Origin: Phascolarctos cinereus
Taxonomy: Eukaryota > Chordata > Mammalia > Diprotodontia > Phascolarctidae
NCBI RefSeq assembly: GCF_002099425.1
Contig: NW_018344037.1
Coordinates: forward strand, 10,808,501 to 10,872,500
Direction of reading: 5' to 3'
Length of the DNA stretch: 64,000 nt
Shown: positions 21,710 to 33,050 of the stretch, in pieces
Numbering within the stretch: position 1 is the stretch's first letter
Layout: each line of letters begins with the position of its first letter
The notes under the pieces: generated by a model
Seen by the model: the letters and a program-made list of their open reading frames with translations, nothing else
Databases searched by the model: none
What the model was told of the DNA's origin: nothing
Position numbers and translations under genes: made by a program

Positions 21710-21858
21710 CCATAGTATCATAGGAACAGACGTGGAAAGGATTTCTGAAGTTCCTTGGTCCACCTATCAATTCCATTCACAGATAAAGAATCTGACGCCC
21801 CAAAATATAAAGTGACTTTCTTAAAATGATAAGTAACATCTGTCTAAAACCAAGAGCA
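21710..21858 (-). repeat. MIR/THER-type SINE fragment
   Basis: Reversed SINE: 'aacagacgtggaaaggattt', 'ccattcacagataaagaatc', 'aaagtgactttcttaaaatg'. Diverged. Confidence 0.5.
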
Positions 21859-21859
21859 A

Positions 21860-23595
21860 GTATTATCCATAATGGGGATAAGCTAGAAGTCTTTCCAGTA
21901 AGACAAGGTTGACTTAAAAATGGCCATTGTCAATATCACTATTTGCTATTATATTAGAAATGCTACTAGCTATGTCAATGAGACAAGAAAATGAATTGAA
22001 AAAATAAAAATAGTCAAAAAAGGAACAAAATATCACTTTTCATAGATTATATGAGCACCTTGAAGAATTTAAAAAATACTTGAAACAATTAACTTTAGGA
22101 ATGTTTCAAGACATAAAATAAACCCATACAAATAATTAGTATTTATGTATATTACCAACATATCCCAACAGGGAAAGAAAGAGAAATTCATTTAATAGAA
22201 TGTCATACTTATCAAAACACCAGAGAATTGTTTTAAGGAGCTAGAAAAAATATAACAAAAAAGATAACAGTATTCATCAGGAAGAGCAAAAGATCAAAAA
22301 TATCAGCAGAAATCATAAAAGGAAGGAATTGTGAAGGAAGGCAGCCTAGTAGTACCAAATTTTAAATTATATTACAAAGAGGTAATCATAATAACAATTG
22401 AGTACTGACTAATAAATAGAGGGATGGATCAATGGGAGAGATTATGTACAAAATACACAGTAATAAACAACTTAGTAATATAGTATTTGATAAACTCAAA
22501 GAGTCAATTTTTGGGGGAAGAACTCGCCATTTGGCAAAAAAAAAATTGGGAAAACTAGAAAGCAGATTGGTACAAAGTAGGTGTAGACCAACATCTCACA
22601 ATGGATACCAAGACAATGTAAAAATGAATAACTATTTATAAGTAAAAAGTGATAACATAAGTAAATTAGGGAAGCATGGAAAATTTTCCCCATGAAATCT
22701 GTGAATAAGGGATGAGTTTATGATGAAAAAAAGATAATGATCACAAGAGGTAAAATGGATAATATTGGCTATATGAAATTAAATAAGTTTTGTGAAAAAA
22801 ATACTAATGCAACCAAAATTAGAAGGAAAACAGGAAACTGAAAAAAATATTTCACAGCAAATTTCTCTGATACAGGTCTTATTTCTCTAGTACATAAGGA
22901 AATGATACAAATTTATTTAAAAAAAAATGAGCCATTTCCCAACTGACAAATGATCAAAGGAAGATATTGACAGGAAGTTTTCAGAGGAAAAATAGTCACA
23001 TGAAAAATGCTTTAAATTACTATTATTTAGAGAAATTTAAATTAAAACAACTTTGAGATGTCACCTTATACAAATCAGATTGACTAACCTGACAAAAAGA
23101 TTAATAGCAAATGCTGTAGGGGATTTGGCAAAATAGTGACATTAATGCACTGTTATTGGAGTTGTAAACTATTGCAACCATTCTGGAGAGATATTTGGAA
23201 CTACACCTAAAGGGCTATAAAACTGTGCATGCTATTTGAGCCAAAGATATGAAAGAAAAAGGAAAATGCATATGTACAAAAAAATATTTATAGCATTTCT
23301 AATTGTGGGGTAAAGAATTGAAAATTGAGGCAATATGACTGAAAAAGCTGTGATATGTTTGTGACAGAACTTATTTGCTCAAAGTCATACTTAAAACAAT
23401 ATTGCTACTACTATATATAACTTTTGCAATATGGTTAATATGGAAATGTGTTTTCCATGACTTCACATGTATAGTTGATTTTTTTTTTTGCCTTCTCCAG
23501 GTGTGAGGGAATGATAGGAGGTAAGAAGAGAATTTGGAACTCAAAATTTTAAAAAGATGAAATTTCAAAAAGTAATTAAATTTTTAAAAATTGTC
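21860..23595 (+). mobile_element. LINE-1, 3' half of ORF2 to 3' end
   Basis: About 1.7 kb, 5'-truncated. It starts at the 'atggggataagctagaag' block just before the reverse-transcriptase YADD region, continues through 'ataaaataaacccatacaaa', 'catttcccaactgacaaatg' and 'aatgcactgttattggagtt', and ends with 'gagaatttggaactcaaaat' and an A-rich tail. Many stops and indels. An internal deletion lies at 21930-22030, where the region expected to hold the YADD motif is garbled. Confidence 0.88.
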
Positions 23596-24825
23596 ATGGA
23601 TGCATATTTTGAGAGCCATTTAACATTTACAATCACATGCTCAGGAAGAGTTGCAATATTCTCTGCAAAGCCAGTAGATTTTAAACCCAGGTAGATTCTA
23701 CAAAGTTGGGGTTGAGGGAGGGAGAATGACAAAAACAAAAACAAAACCATATAGGTCTTGTGCTGAATTATGTAGCTGCCATTTGATTTTTATTCTCCCA
23801 GCAATTGGAAAAGCTTATCTTTAGGAGAATGATGATCAGATGATCAGTTTTTAGCCACAGTAACTCATGAAGAAGACACGGAGAAAGTGTATCACACATC
23901 ATTGGAAGAAATGATTGTAGCATATGCAAGAAATCATAGATGCTTGAAGTTTCAAATTGAACATTTGTGAACCATTGAAAAATACTTTGGTATAGCCTTT
24001 GCCCTGCAGTATGCATATATGCTAAGGCTATTAAATAGAGGAGCTGAGCATTAACCATACCTACTCCCAAGCTCTTGATGGATGACAGAAATAGATATAG
24101 GTTCTCCCTGCCCTTGCCTTTACCTTTTTTTTTTTAGGAATTTTAGAATATTTTGGTCTTGGCTGTACTACCATATTCCCTAGTGGATGACAAAATAAAA
24201 TGGCATTAGTGCTTTGCTGGTTCATTGTCTAAAACTGTATTTGTGTCTAGAAGGTCTCTGAGCCTTACATTAGATTACAGTTAATTCCTCTTCCCCCATG
24301 TGCTGCTCATGATGAGCAACAGAGACCACACACGGACTTATTTCTCATCCATTTGCTTTTCTTTTCATTTTCCTCATCTTATGAGTAGCAATAAAGTTTT
24401 AATGGTTATCCTTACATGATACTCTCATTTTCACCTAAACTCCCCTGCATTCTAGTACTATATTGCTATTACTTTCACTATCATCATCACCACCATCCTC
24501 AACTCTTGCCTCTTCTTTCCAAGAAATGTCATTAAAGCCATGCTCACAATTTTCTGTATGTGAAACATAGATCTTTCTCCAAGCTTTCCAACATTAACAT
24601 TTTAGACATCTATAAATAAAGTTAATTTTTTTTTTCTTAAAATAGAAGCTTTTTCCTCTCACCTAAAGAAATGAGCTTCTTTCAAGGGCAATCTGAGATT
24701 TCATTATTAGTATTCCCTTTAATGAAGCATATTGCAATCAATCCATTCTTCCAAATATATGCTTTCTGACAAATCCTTCAGTGAGGAGTCATGCACAGAT
24801 ATATAGTCCTTCCTCTAGTTATTTA
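23595..24825. other. No recognisable feature
   Basis: Includes a short imperfect (ATC)n at 24478-24500 and poly(T) tracts. A 100-codon frame on the minus strand (23768-24070) has no recognisable protein features. Confidence 0.45.
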
Positions 24826-26905
24826 TTTTATTTTTAATTTATGGAATAAAACAAGTATTTCCATAGAACGGCAAGGTAAGTAAAATATGACTACATGAAA
24901 CTGCAAATCTATGTACCAGTTGTTATTCCTTTCACATATACAACAAAATAATGTAAATTTCTTTCTTTCTTTCTTTCCTTCCTTCTTTCTTTCTTTCTCT
25001 CTCTCTCTCTTTCTTTCTTTCTTTTTTTTTGTGATCACAAAAAGCGCTAGTACAAACATATCAGAATATATTGGTTCTTTTTTGCTTTTTTCCCTAATCA
25101 ACTTTGGACATAGACCAAGTAGTGATTTTGCTGGGTCATAAGATATAGATAGTATAAAAACTCTTAGGGTAAAATACCAGAATGCTCTCCAAAATGTTTG
25201 CATAATTTCATAATTCCAGCAGCAATGAATTAGTGTCCCAATTATTTCATATCCTCTTCAACATTTTTCACTTTCTATCATTTTAGCAAATCCAGTGTAA
25301 AATGATATCTCAATATTATTTTAACCTGAATTTCTCTAATCAATAATGATTTAGAATACATTTTTATGAGTGTAAATTGGATTTATTCATTGGAAAACCA
25401 CCATTCATATCCTTTAACCATCTATCAAGTGGGGAATGACTCATGGTCTTATAGATTTGACAAAGTTCTTTATGTATTTTAGATATGAGGCATTTATCTG
25501 AGAAACTGTCTATAAAATTTCCTCCAATTTTCTGTTTTCTTTCTTATTTTGGCTATATTTGTTTTATTTGCACAAAACATTTTCAATTCAATGTAATTGA
25601 AATTTTCCAATTTTACATGTAACTTTGCTCTCTATCTCTTGTCTACTCATAAATTGTTTAACTATCCAAAAGTAATGTGTTCCATGGTCTTCTAATTTTC
25701 TTATAAAATATCTATATGTAGGTCATGTATCCATTTTGACTGTATTTTGATAGTGTGAAATATTAATCCATGACCACTTTCCACCATACTGTTTTTAGTT
25801 TTCCTAATAATTGCTATAAAATAATGAATTCTTATCCAAAAATCACATCTTTACACTTATAAAGTATGAGGTTATTATGTTTATTTGCTGCTATAAATTG
25901 TATGTCTACTCTATTCCTTTGATCTATCTTTCTATTTCTTAGCCAGTATCAGACAGTTTTGATAATTACTGCCTTATGATAGAATTTAAGGTCTGGTACT
26001 GCTAAGCCTTTGTCCTTACCCCCCCCCCCATTATTGTATTTGCTATTCCTGACTTTTTTGTTTTTCAAATTTATTTTAATTTTTTCTAATTCAATAAAAA
26101 AGTTTTGGTAGTTTAATTGGAATGGCACTAAATATATAATTTAATTTGTGTAAAATTCTATATTTTTTTATTATATTGGCCCTGCCTGTCCATAAAAATT
26201 AATATCTCTCAATTATTGAAATAATTTTATGTGTATAAAAACCTTTGTTTTTGTAGTTTTGTTTATATAATTTCTGGGTTTGTCTTGGCAAGTGTACTCT
26301 CAGGTATTTTATGCTGTCTAGAATTATTTTAAATGAGGTATTTTTGTTATCTTTTCTTGCAGAATTTTGTTTGTGATATATAAGAATGCTGATGATTTAT
26401 GGGGATTTCCTTTATGTCCTGCTACTTGGCTGAAATTATTAATTATGTCAACTAACTTTTTAGTTGAGTCTGTGACTTTTCAAGAATGTTGTCATATCAT
26501 CTGCAAAAAGAGATAGTTTTATCACCTCCTTCCTTACTCTGATTCTTTCTATTTATTTTTCTTCTTTTATTGCTATTGCTAGGAATTCCAATCAATACTG
26601 AATAATATTGGTGACAATGGACATCCTTGTTTCATGACTGATTTTACTGGACAAGTTTCTAGTTTATTTACATTTCAAATAATGCTTGCAGATGGCTTTA
26701 GATTTTTTTTACGAACTTAAGGAAAAATCCATTTATAACAATGCTTTCAAGTGTCTTTAATAGAAATGATTGTTGAACTTTACAAAAGCTTTTTCTTCAT
26801 CTCTTGATATAATCATATGATTTTTCAAACTTTATTATGTATGTAATTAATTATGTTACTAGTTTTCCTTATATTAAACCATCCTTACACTCCTGGCATA
26901 AATAA
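24825..26905 (-). mobile_element. LINE-1, ORF2 3' half and 3' UTR
   Basis: About 2.1 kb, reversed. From the right: the reverse-transcriptase region ('gacatccttgtttcatgact', 'gttgtcatatcatctgcaaa', which is the complement of the YADD box), then the ORF2 C-terminal region ('gatatgaggcatttatctga', 'ttttgctgggtcataagata'). The 3' UTR and reversed A-rich tail are at 24825-24960. It is colinear with mammalian L1 throughout. The 3' UTR carries a (CTTT)n array. Confidence 0.88.
24960..25030. repeat. (CTTT)n/(CT)n microsatellite
   Basis: About 70 bp of CTTT and CT units followed by T9, in the 3' UTR of the reverse L1. Confidence 0.95.
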
Positions 26906-26949
26906 TAATACATAATCTTTATAACATATTTTTATAAATCTTAAATAAT

Positions 26950-27370
26950 TCCAGTCCTTTAACAGTCTACAGAAACCTACATATCAGTTTATACAAACAT
27001 CAGTTAACCTCTTTTCTTGCTACATGACATAATTCTTTGTCTTAACATTCTCACATTCCATTCAGTTGATAAGCCCTGAAACGTGGCAGTCAATCACAAT
27101 ATACCATCAGAACTACTCAGTAGATTTTTCTGCATCCTCAACCTTCTCAACCCTTTTTTCATGTCTGATGTTGTAGACTACTCTCTCTGGATATTCTACC
27201 CTTTGGATTACCCTGACATCTGTTTTATAGCTGTTCTATTGTGTCCCAGGCCACTTTATTTTCAGTTTTTTCAAGACAATGACCCAACTCCTACTCAGTA
27301 AGTGTGTATATATTCTAGAGATATATCTAACATGCCTGAATATCACTCACTCTTTCTCATTGCTTCTAAG
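26950..27370 (+). repeat. Possible L2 reverse-transcriptase remnant
   Basis: The end of the block ('tcctactcagtaagtgtgta', 'cactctttctcattgcttct') leads into the clear L2 3' end that follows. The rest is too diverged to assign with confidence. Confidence 0.35.
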
Positions 27371-27625
27371 AATCTCTCCTTTTTTCAAGTCACAGCTAAA
27401 GTCACATTATACAAAAAGCCTCTCATAGTCTTCCTTAATTTTAGTGCCTTCTCTCTGAGACACCTCCGATTTATTCTGAATATATCTTGTGTGTAAATGG
27501 TTGTTTGTATGTTGTCTCCCAGATTAGACTGTGAGATTCCTGTGTGAAGTAATTGCTTTGGCCTTTCTTTGTATCTCTAGCACTTAGAACATAGTAAATA
27601 CTTAAAAATGTTAGTTTAGTGAATC
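27370..27625 (+). repeat. L2 LINE, 3' end
   Basis: Shows 'aagtcacagctaaagtcaca', 'cttaattttagtgccttctc', 'gtttgtatgttgtctcccag', 'ttgtatctctagcacttaga' and a terminal TTAGT-type tail. This is the complete L2 3' region. Confidence 0.85.
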
Positions 27626-27705
27626 AGTGATTGTCCTGTGTCTTTATGCATTATCTCTTGGTGATCTCAATAGTACAGATTAATTCAAATATCATCTCTA
27701 TGCAA

Positions 27706-27750
27706 AAAACAACAACAACAACAACAACAACAACAAACAACAAAACTCCC
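27706..27750. repeat. (CAA)n microsatellite
   Basis: About 14 CAA units in the L2. Confidence 0.97.
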
Positions 27751-27994
27751 AAACCTACATATACAACTTTCATCTCACAGCTTGAGGCATGCATTTCCAA
27801 TAGCCTATTCAACATTTCCACAAAGAGATCCCACAAATATGTACAACTTAACTTGTTCAGAGCAAAACTCATTACCTTTCCCCTAAGCAACCCTATCCTC
27901 TTAACTTTCATAGTTCTTTACTTTATATTGTAGATCCCTAAGCCACTATTCTTCCAGTCATCTAGATGCAAGAGCTGCGGGGTGGGGGGAGGTA

Positions 27995-28095
27995 AGAGAA
28001 TAAGTACTTATAGCATGCCTACTATGTACCAGGCACCATATAAAACATTTATTGAAATCATCTAATCCGATCATTATAATAAATCTATGATTTTG
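27995..28095 (-). repeat. MIR-type SINE fragment
   Basis: Reads 'agcatgcctactatgtacca' and 'aggcaccatataaaacattt' followed by 'gaaatcatctaatccgatca'. Confidence 0.6.
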
Positions 28096-28189
28096 GTGGT
28101 ATTTCCTTATTCATTACTCTCACTTGTCCCCATGAACAAATATTTGCCAAGGTATATTGATTTTTCCTCCAGATAGTCATCACATAGGC

Positions 28190-28568
28190 CAGTAGACCTT
28201 TTTTTTTTGTATATGTATGTCATGGATGCATCTGATACTCTGCTGAAGTGTATGGACCCCTTCTCAGAATATAATTTATAAATAATTGAAGTAAATGAAA
28301 AATTTTAATTTGTTGTTCCTGTTTAGTCAGTTTTCAGTTGTGTCTGACTCTTCATGACCCCAGTGAGGTTTTCCTGGCAAAGATACTGGGGTTATTTTGG
28401 ATATCCTTTTCCAGCTCATTTTAGGGAAGAGAAAATAGAGGAAAATAGGGTTAAGTAACTTGCCCAGGATCACACAGCTAGTAGATTTTTCTCATCCAAG
28501 TCTGGAAATCCTCTTGGAATCTATCATATTTATCGTTGGGTCTATGGAATCCCATGTTAAAAACCACT
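28190..28568 (+). mobile_element. hAT-type DNA transposon inside L2
   Basis: The left part (28190-28310) reads 'gtatgtcatggatgcatctg' and 'gtatggaccccttctcagaa'. The right part (28485-28568) reads 'tttctcatccaagtctggaa' and 'ttgggtctatggaatcccat', ending in the terminus 'gttaaaaaccactg'. Both match one hAT family with 'cagtggttcttaacc'-like ends. L2 sequence flanks it on both sides. Confidence 0.7.
28311..28484 (-). mobile_element. RTE-tailed SINE inside the hAT element
   Basis: Reversed: 'tgttgttcctgtttagtcag', 'gtgtctgactcttcatgacc', 'ggcaaagatactggggttat', 'cttgcccaggatcacacagc'. The head is truncated. Confidence 0.85.
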
Positions 28569-28739
28569 GATCTAGTTTTATCAATAGCTTCCTAAATGAT
28601 CTTCCTGCCTCAGGTCTCTCCCAACTTGCACTCATCCTTGGCACAGCTACTCAGTTGAGATTACTAATATAGAAATTTTACCATGTCACCTTCTGGTTTT
28701 AGTACTCACTTAAAAATGCTAATGGAATTTAATTGTCTC

Positions 28740-29515
28740 AAACTCCTTTAATGATTATATTCTTCACACATAAGATCATGAGTTCTACTTTAAGAAAGAA
28801 AAATTTTATTGATACTTTTGTTTTTATCCAATTCTTTTCTAAAAATCTCTGTCTCTTCTTTTGTATTTCTTTTTCAATCTTATTTTGTTATGAGATTAAA
28901 AAAGAAATACAAAACTAACCAATATTGCAATTATGTTGGCAGCACAATAAAGACATCAGACCCAAAGTCTCCATCTCTGCAGTGAAAGGAGGAAGTTGTC
29001 TTTTATGAACTTGCATGGGGGGGCAGGCTTTGTCATATTTATATAAATACATCTAATATTTAACTAAAAATTGATGCCATTTTCAAAAATTACTCTCATC
29101 TCCCCCCTCTCACATCCCTCTTATATAATCCACAAATATGTTATATTTAACTACAATTTGTGGTGAGAGGTAAAGTTCTACCTTACCAATGACAGTCCCT
29201 TTACAGACATTTGATTCAATCCTCTCCTATCTTTTCCAGCAAGATGCACACACTATCATTCCCATTCTCTTTCTAACTTGCAAACTCCCTTTACTCTAAG
29301 GATGATTGAAACAGAAATTGGGTTTAATGGCATTTGGTTCAAACCAGTGTAGAAGGAAATTCTACAGGAAATTTTTTATCTTTGAGTATTATACAGTCTA
29401 AATAAATCATAGAGAACAGATTACAAATAGGTAACTCAAAGATTGGCTTGGTCTGCTGTTTCCCATTTAAAAGTTCTGTCTTATTCTTGGTAATATCTGG
29501 ATTGAAAACACTGTG
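28740..29515. other. No recognisable feature
   Basis: AT-rich and pyrimidine-rich tracts; no family assigned. Confidence 0.45.
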
Positions 29516-29516
29516 G

Positions 29517-29725
29517 TAGAGTGGCTAATTAAGTGCCCTTGGAAGCAAGATCATCTGTGTCCACTTCCTGACTAATAATAGTAGTGGTGTGACCATGAGT
29601 AGAACAATTAAGATTTTGATGCTTGTTGGCAAAATGACTCTAGTGAGAACATGTGGTTTGGCTGAGGTAGTTTCAACATAAGACTTTATCCATGTAGATT
29701 CAATTACAGGACAACCCTCCACAAA
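29517..29725 (+). repeat. Marsupial CORE-type SINE (MAR1-like)
   Basis: The head reads 'ccttggaagcaagatcatct', then 'ggtgtgaccatgagtagaac', with an end block 'gaggtagtttcaacataaga' and 'gattcaattacaggacaa'. Same subfamily as 5990-6180 and 49655-49885. Confidence 0.55.
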
Positions 29726-29756
29726 ACAAACAGATAGATAGATAAATAAATTTAGT

Positions 29757-30325
29757 TTTTTTTTTTAAATTGTGGATTGCATAGAAAGACAATGCAGATC
29801 TTTCATATAAGTAATTTTTATTAATCAAGCTGAATGCAAAAAAAAATGTTTAAAAGTAACATTAAAAATTAGTCACTGAGGCATTTCTCTAATATGATTT
29901 GTCCATGGCATCCATGTTCTAGGTTTAAAAGGGTAACACTTAGCAAAAAACACAAGCTTTTACTCAAAATTAAAACAAAACATTTTGTCAAAGGCCACTG
30001 CATGCATATAGTTCCACATAGATATGCAGATTTTATACATTATTCCATATATACATTTTAAAAATCATCCCAGAGGATAAAATGCAAACACAATGGAAAC
30101 TAAATTATGTAGTCACACTGAATATGTAAAATAGTCATTTTTAACTCCCATGCAGTTGGAAGCTTTTTCAGAATCTATATTTAGTCTAGGGTCTTTTTGG
30201 AATGTAATTCATTGAGGTGGAGGAGGATGGAATAAAAGGGCAAAAAGAAGAAATTGATTAAACTTCCCTATGCGTCATCCATGATTTCATTTTGGTACTT
30301 TTTCAGTCTTGAGCCTTTCCAAATC
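29757..30325 (-). pseudogene. Possible processed retrocopy of an unidentified 3' UTR
   Basis: On the minus strand an AATAAA signal (29817-29822 on plus, as TTTATT) is followed about 50 nt later by a run of A (T12 at 29757-29768 on plus). This is what a reverse-transcribed mRNA end looks like. The ~500 bp upstream are not repeat-like, with no clear frame. I do not recognise the parent gene. It could instead be an old unclassified retroposon, or the true last exon of a minus-strand gene. Confidence 0.35.
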
Positions 30326-30327
30326 AA

Positions 30328-30490
30328 TTTGACAAGAATTTTGTTAAACATGTGTTTTTAAATGCCAGGAACTGTGCAAGGTACTGGAGGTTCAAAGGCA
30401 TAACAAAACAAAACAAAAACTTTAAACAGAAAACATTTCCTTTCACCAAGCTTGTACCTGGTAGAGCAAAAGAGCATGCAAACAAGCAAT
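30328..30490 (-). repeat. L2 LINE, 3' end
   Basis: Reversed terminus: 'aaatgccaggaactgtgcaa', 'ggtactggaggttcaaaggc', 'tttcaccaagcttgtacctg'. Confidence 0.7.
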
Positions 30491-31064
30491 CAGTCATCTG
30501 AATTTTGGATACTAACATTGCTGATTTCCCAGTGCAGAGCCTTCTTCTCTTGAATTCCATGTGCTCATAATTTGCTAAATCCAATTGTGACTTATTCCTA
30601 CCATCCACCTTCTCCACAATTCTTTGCATACTACTTAATGAATGATGGAAGGCATGCAACTATACTGATTTTTAAAGATAAATTAAACTTTTTCTTGTGT
30701 TAATTGTGTCCTTTCATATGGCTTTTTATTCTTTATTTTCTATCCTACTCAATCCAAATGCTTTCCCAGATCATCTCTTCTTTTCACAAGTTTCCTATGC
30801 CAGCCTCCTATATCAAAGGACCACATGTCAGACTTTACAGATAAATCATAGACCACCTATTATTAATTCTCTCCTTTCTACATTTGAACCATCTTCTACA
30901 TCACTCTATCATCTTTCCTCATTTGCTCTGGTTTCTCAGGAAGAGGTGGCTTAACCAACCAAGAGATTAGAAAGTACACAAAGATACAAGGGTGATACAA
31001 GGGTTAACCAAGAGGGTGGTTAGCCAACCCTAGGCTAACATCTTCCTAGGTCTACAAAAATGGC
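30490..31064. other. Unclassified; holds one copy of a 35-bp repeated motif
   Basis: No family assigned. The motif at 30961-30995 recurs at 33288-33322 with 3 mismatches. Confidence 0.45.
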
Positions 31065-31076
31065 TTGTGTGTGTGT

Positions 31077-31113
<37 letters not shown>

Positions 31114-31150
31114 AGACAGAGACAAAGAGACAAAGAGACAGAGACAGAGA
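31065..31150. repeat. (TG)n followed by (GACA)n simple repeat
   Basis: TG units at 31065-31111 with one ATG interruption, then GAGACA/AAAGAGACA units to about 31150. The 128-codon minus-strand frame over it is a by-product of this repeat. Confidence 0.95.
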
Positions 31151-31625
31151 AGGAAAATGGAGAAAAGGAGAGGAAAATCAAAGGTAAGCTATAGGATTTG
31201 GCATAAAAATAAAATAAAAAAGATATTGGACAAAGTAAGACTGTCAAGACAGAGTCATGCAACAGAAAATACACAAGCATAGCCATTGTTATTGAAGTCT
31301 TTTCACTAGGAGCACAAAAAGCAAATAAGTATACAAGTGGCACAAAGAATGAAAAAACAAAGCATAAGAGAATAAAGGAGAAATACATAATTAGCATGAA
31401 CATGAATGAGATGAATTCCAATGACGAACAACAAAGTTTGCAAGTAACTAGGAGACAGACCTTTAAATATAAAGGAAAGGAAATTTAAATAACATAAACT
31501 ATAGTACAGTCACCAGAAAGCATGGGAGGGAAAGAAATAATCTGTTGTGAACAGCAAAGGAAGTGAAGATGCAATCCAAAGTGGTATACTTTGACAACCT
31601 GAAACTATCCATTAAAGAAAATATG
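31150..31625. other. Unclassified A-rich sequence 5' of the RTE
   Basis: Could include decayed RTE 5' sequence, but I cannot align it. Confidence 0.35.
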
Positions 31626-33050
31626 TGGACAATGAATAAAAAAAGAGTTATTTGAAGCATCCTTTCAAATCCCAGCAAATTTGGAAAACACAACAGTAGA
31701 CTATATGTTGGAAAAGATCAATTTACATTCCAATCCTAAAGAAGGGCAATGCCAAAGAATGTTCAAATTACTTAACAGTTGTGCTCATTTCTCTATCAGC
31801 AAGGATATGCTTAAAATCCTGCAAGCTGGGCTTCAGCAATATATGAATTCTGAGCTACCAGAACAGCAGTCTAGTTTTTGAAGTGGCAGAGGAACTGAAG
31901 ATCAAATTGCCAACATTCACTGTATTATGAAGAAGGCAAGGGAATTCCAGGAAAAAAAAATCTGCTTCTGCTGCATTGACTATATTAAAGTCTTTGACTA
32001 TGTGAATCACAATAAAATGTGGTAAGTCTTCAAAGTGATGGGAGTACCAGACCTTCTTACTTGTCTCTTGAGAAACCTGTAGGTGGGCCAAGAAGTAATA
32101 GTTAGAACTGAACATGGAACAGCTGATTGGTTTAAGATCAGAAAAAGAGTATAGCAAGACTATATTGCCACCTTTTTATTTAACTTATATGCAGAATACA
32201 TCATGGAAAATGAATGACAGGCTGAATGAATCAAAAACTAAAATCAAGGTTATTGGGAGAAATATCAACAAACTGAGTTACGCAGACAATATCAATCTGA
32301 TGGCAAAAAAGTGAAGAAGAAATAAGAAGCCTCCTGTTGAGGGTGAAAGAAGACAGTATAAAAGCTGGCTTGAAGCTTAGCATCAAAAGACTAAGATCTT
32401 GGCAACTTGTCCTATTATTTCCTGGTAAATAGAGGAAGAAGAAATGGGAACAGTGTCAGATTTTATATTCTTGGACTCAAAGATTGCTACAGATGGTGAC
32501 TGCAGCAATGAAATTAAAATACACTTGCTCCTTGGAAGGAAAGCTATGGCAAATCGGGACAGCATACTAAAAAGCAGAGATGTCATCTTGCTGAGAAAGG
32601 TCCAAGTTATGATTTTTACAGTAGCAATATATTGCAGTGAGGGTTGGACTATAGGAAAAGCTGAGCACCACAGAATTGTCACTTCTGAATTGTGATAATA
32701 GAGAAGACTTCTGAGAGTCCCTTGGATAGCAAGGAGATCAAGTGAGTCAGTACTTAAAGAAATTGATTCAGGCTATTCACTGAAAAGTCAAATACTGAAG
32801 CTGAAGCTTAAATATTTTGGCCACATAATGAGAAGACAGGAATTGTTGGAAAAGACTCTGATGTTGGGAAATATTGAAGGCAAAAGGAAAAGGGGACCTC
32901 AGAGGACAAAATGGATACACAAAGTTATGGAAATAAGAAACATGAACTTGGACAGAGATTGAAAGATAGTGGAAGATAGAAGGGCCTGGTGTGCTATGGC
33001 CAATGGGATCAAGAAGAGTCAGACATGAATGGACTACTGACCAACAACAC
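31625..33050 (+). mobile_element. Bov-B-like RTE LINE, 3' half
   Basis: Colinear over ~1.4 kb with Bov-B RTE: the 'gcaatgccaaagaatgttca' block, the reverse-transcriptase motif CCIDYIKVFDYVNH (around 31965-32010), the YADD box as SYADNINLM (32274-32300), 'gatggtgactgcagcaatga', 'gtcccttggatagcaaggag', 'acctcagaggacaaaatgg' and the 3' end 'caagaagagtcagacatgaa' with a CAAC tail. The frame has stops (for example TGA at about 31879) and indels, and the second D of YADD is N, so it is inactive. The endonuclease half is missing or unrecognisable. It is the autonomous partner of the RTE-tailed SINEs here. Confidence 0.9.

Larger units (their letters stand above)
27630..28740 (+). repeat. L2 LINE reverse-transcriptase region, broken by four later events
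   Basis: L2 blocks appear in order: 27640-27700, 27765-27960 ('catgcatttccaatagccta', 'aaaactcattacctttcccc'), 28098-28190 ('atttgccaaggtatattgat') and 28569-28740 ('tcaatagcttcctaaatgat', 'taccatgtcaccttctggtt'). Between them are a (CAA)n array, a reversed MIR piece, and a hAT element that itself holds a SINE. Confidence 0.8.

Noticed and set aside
24823-25203. 126-codon minus-strand frame
   Set aside because: It is the end of L1 ORF2 plus the microsatellite in the L1 3' UTR.
31035-31421. 128-codon minus-strand frame with hydrophobic segments
   Set aside because: Reads through a TG/GACA repeat and A-rich DNA; hydrophobicity follows from the T-rich complement.
31625-33050. RTE as an active element
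   Set aside because: Frame is broken, the catalytic YADD motif is altered and the 5' half is absent.
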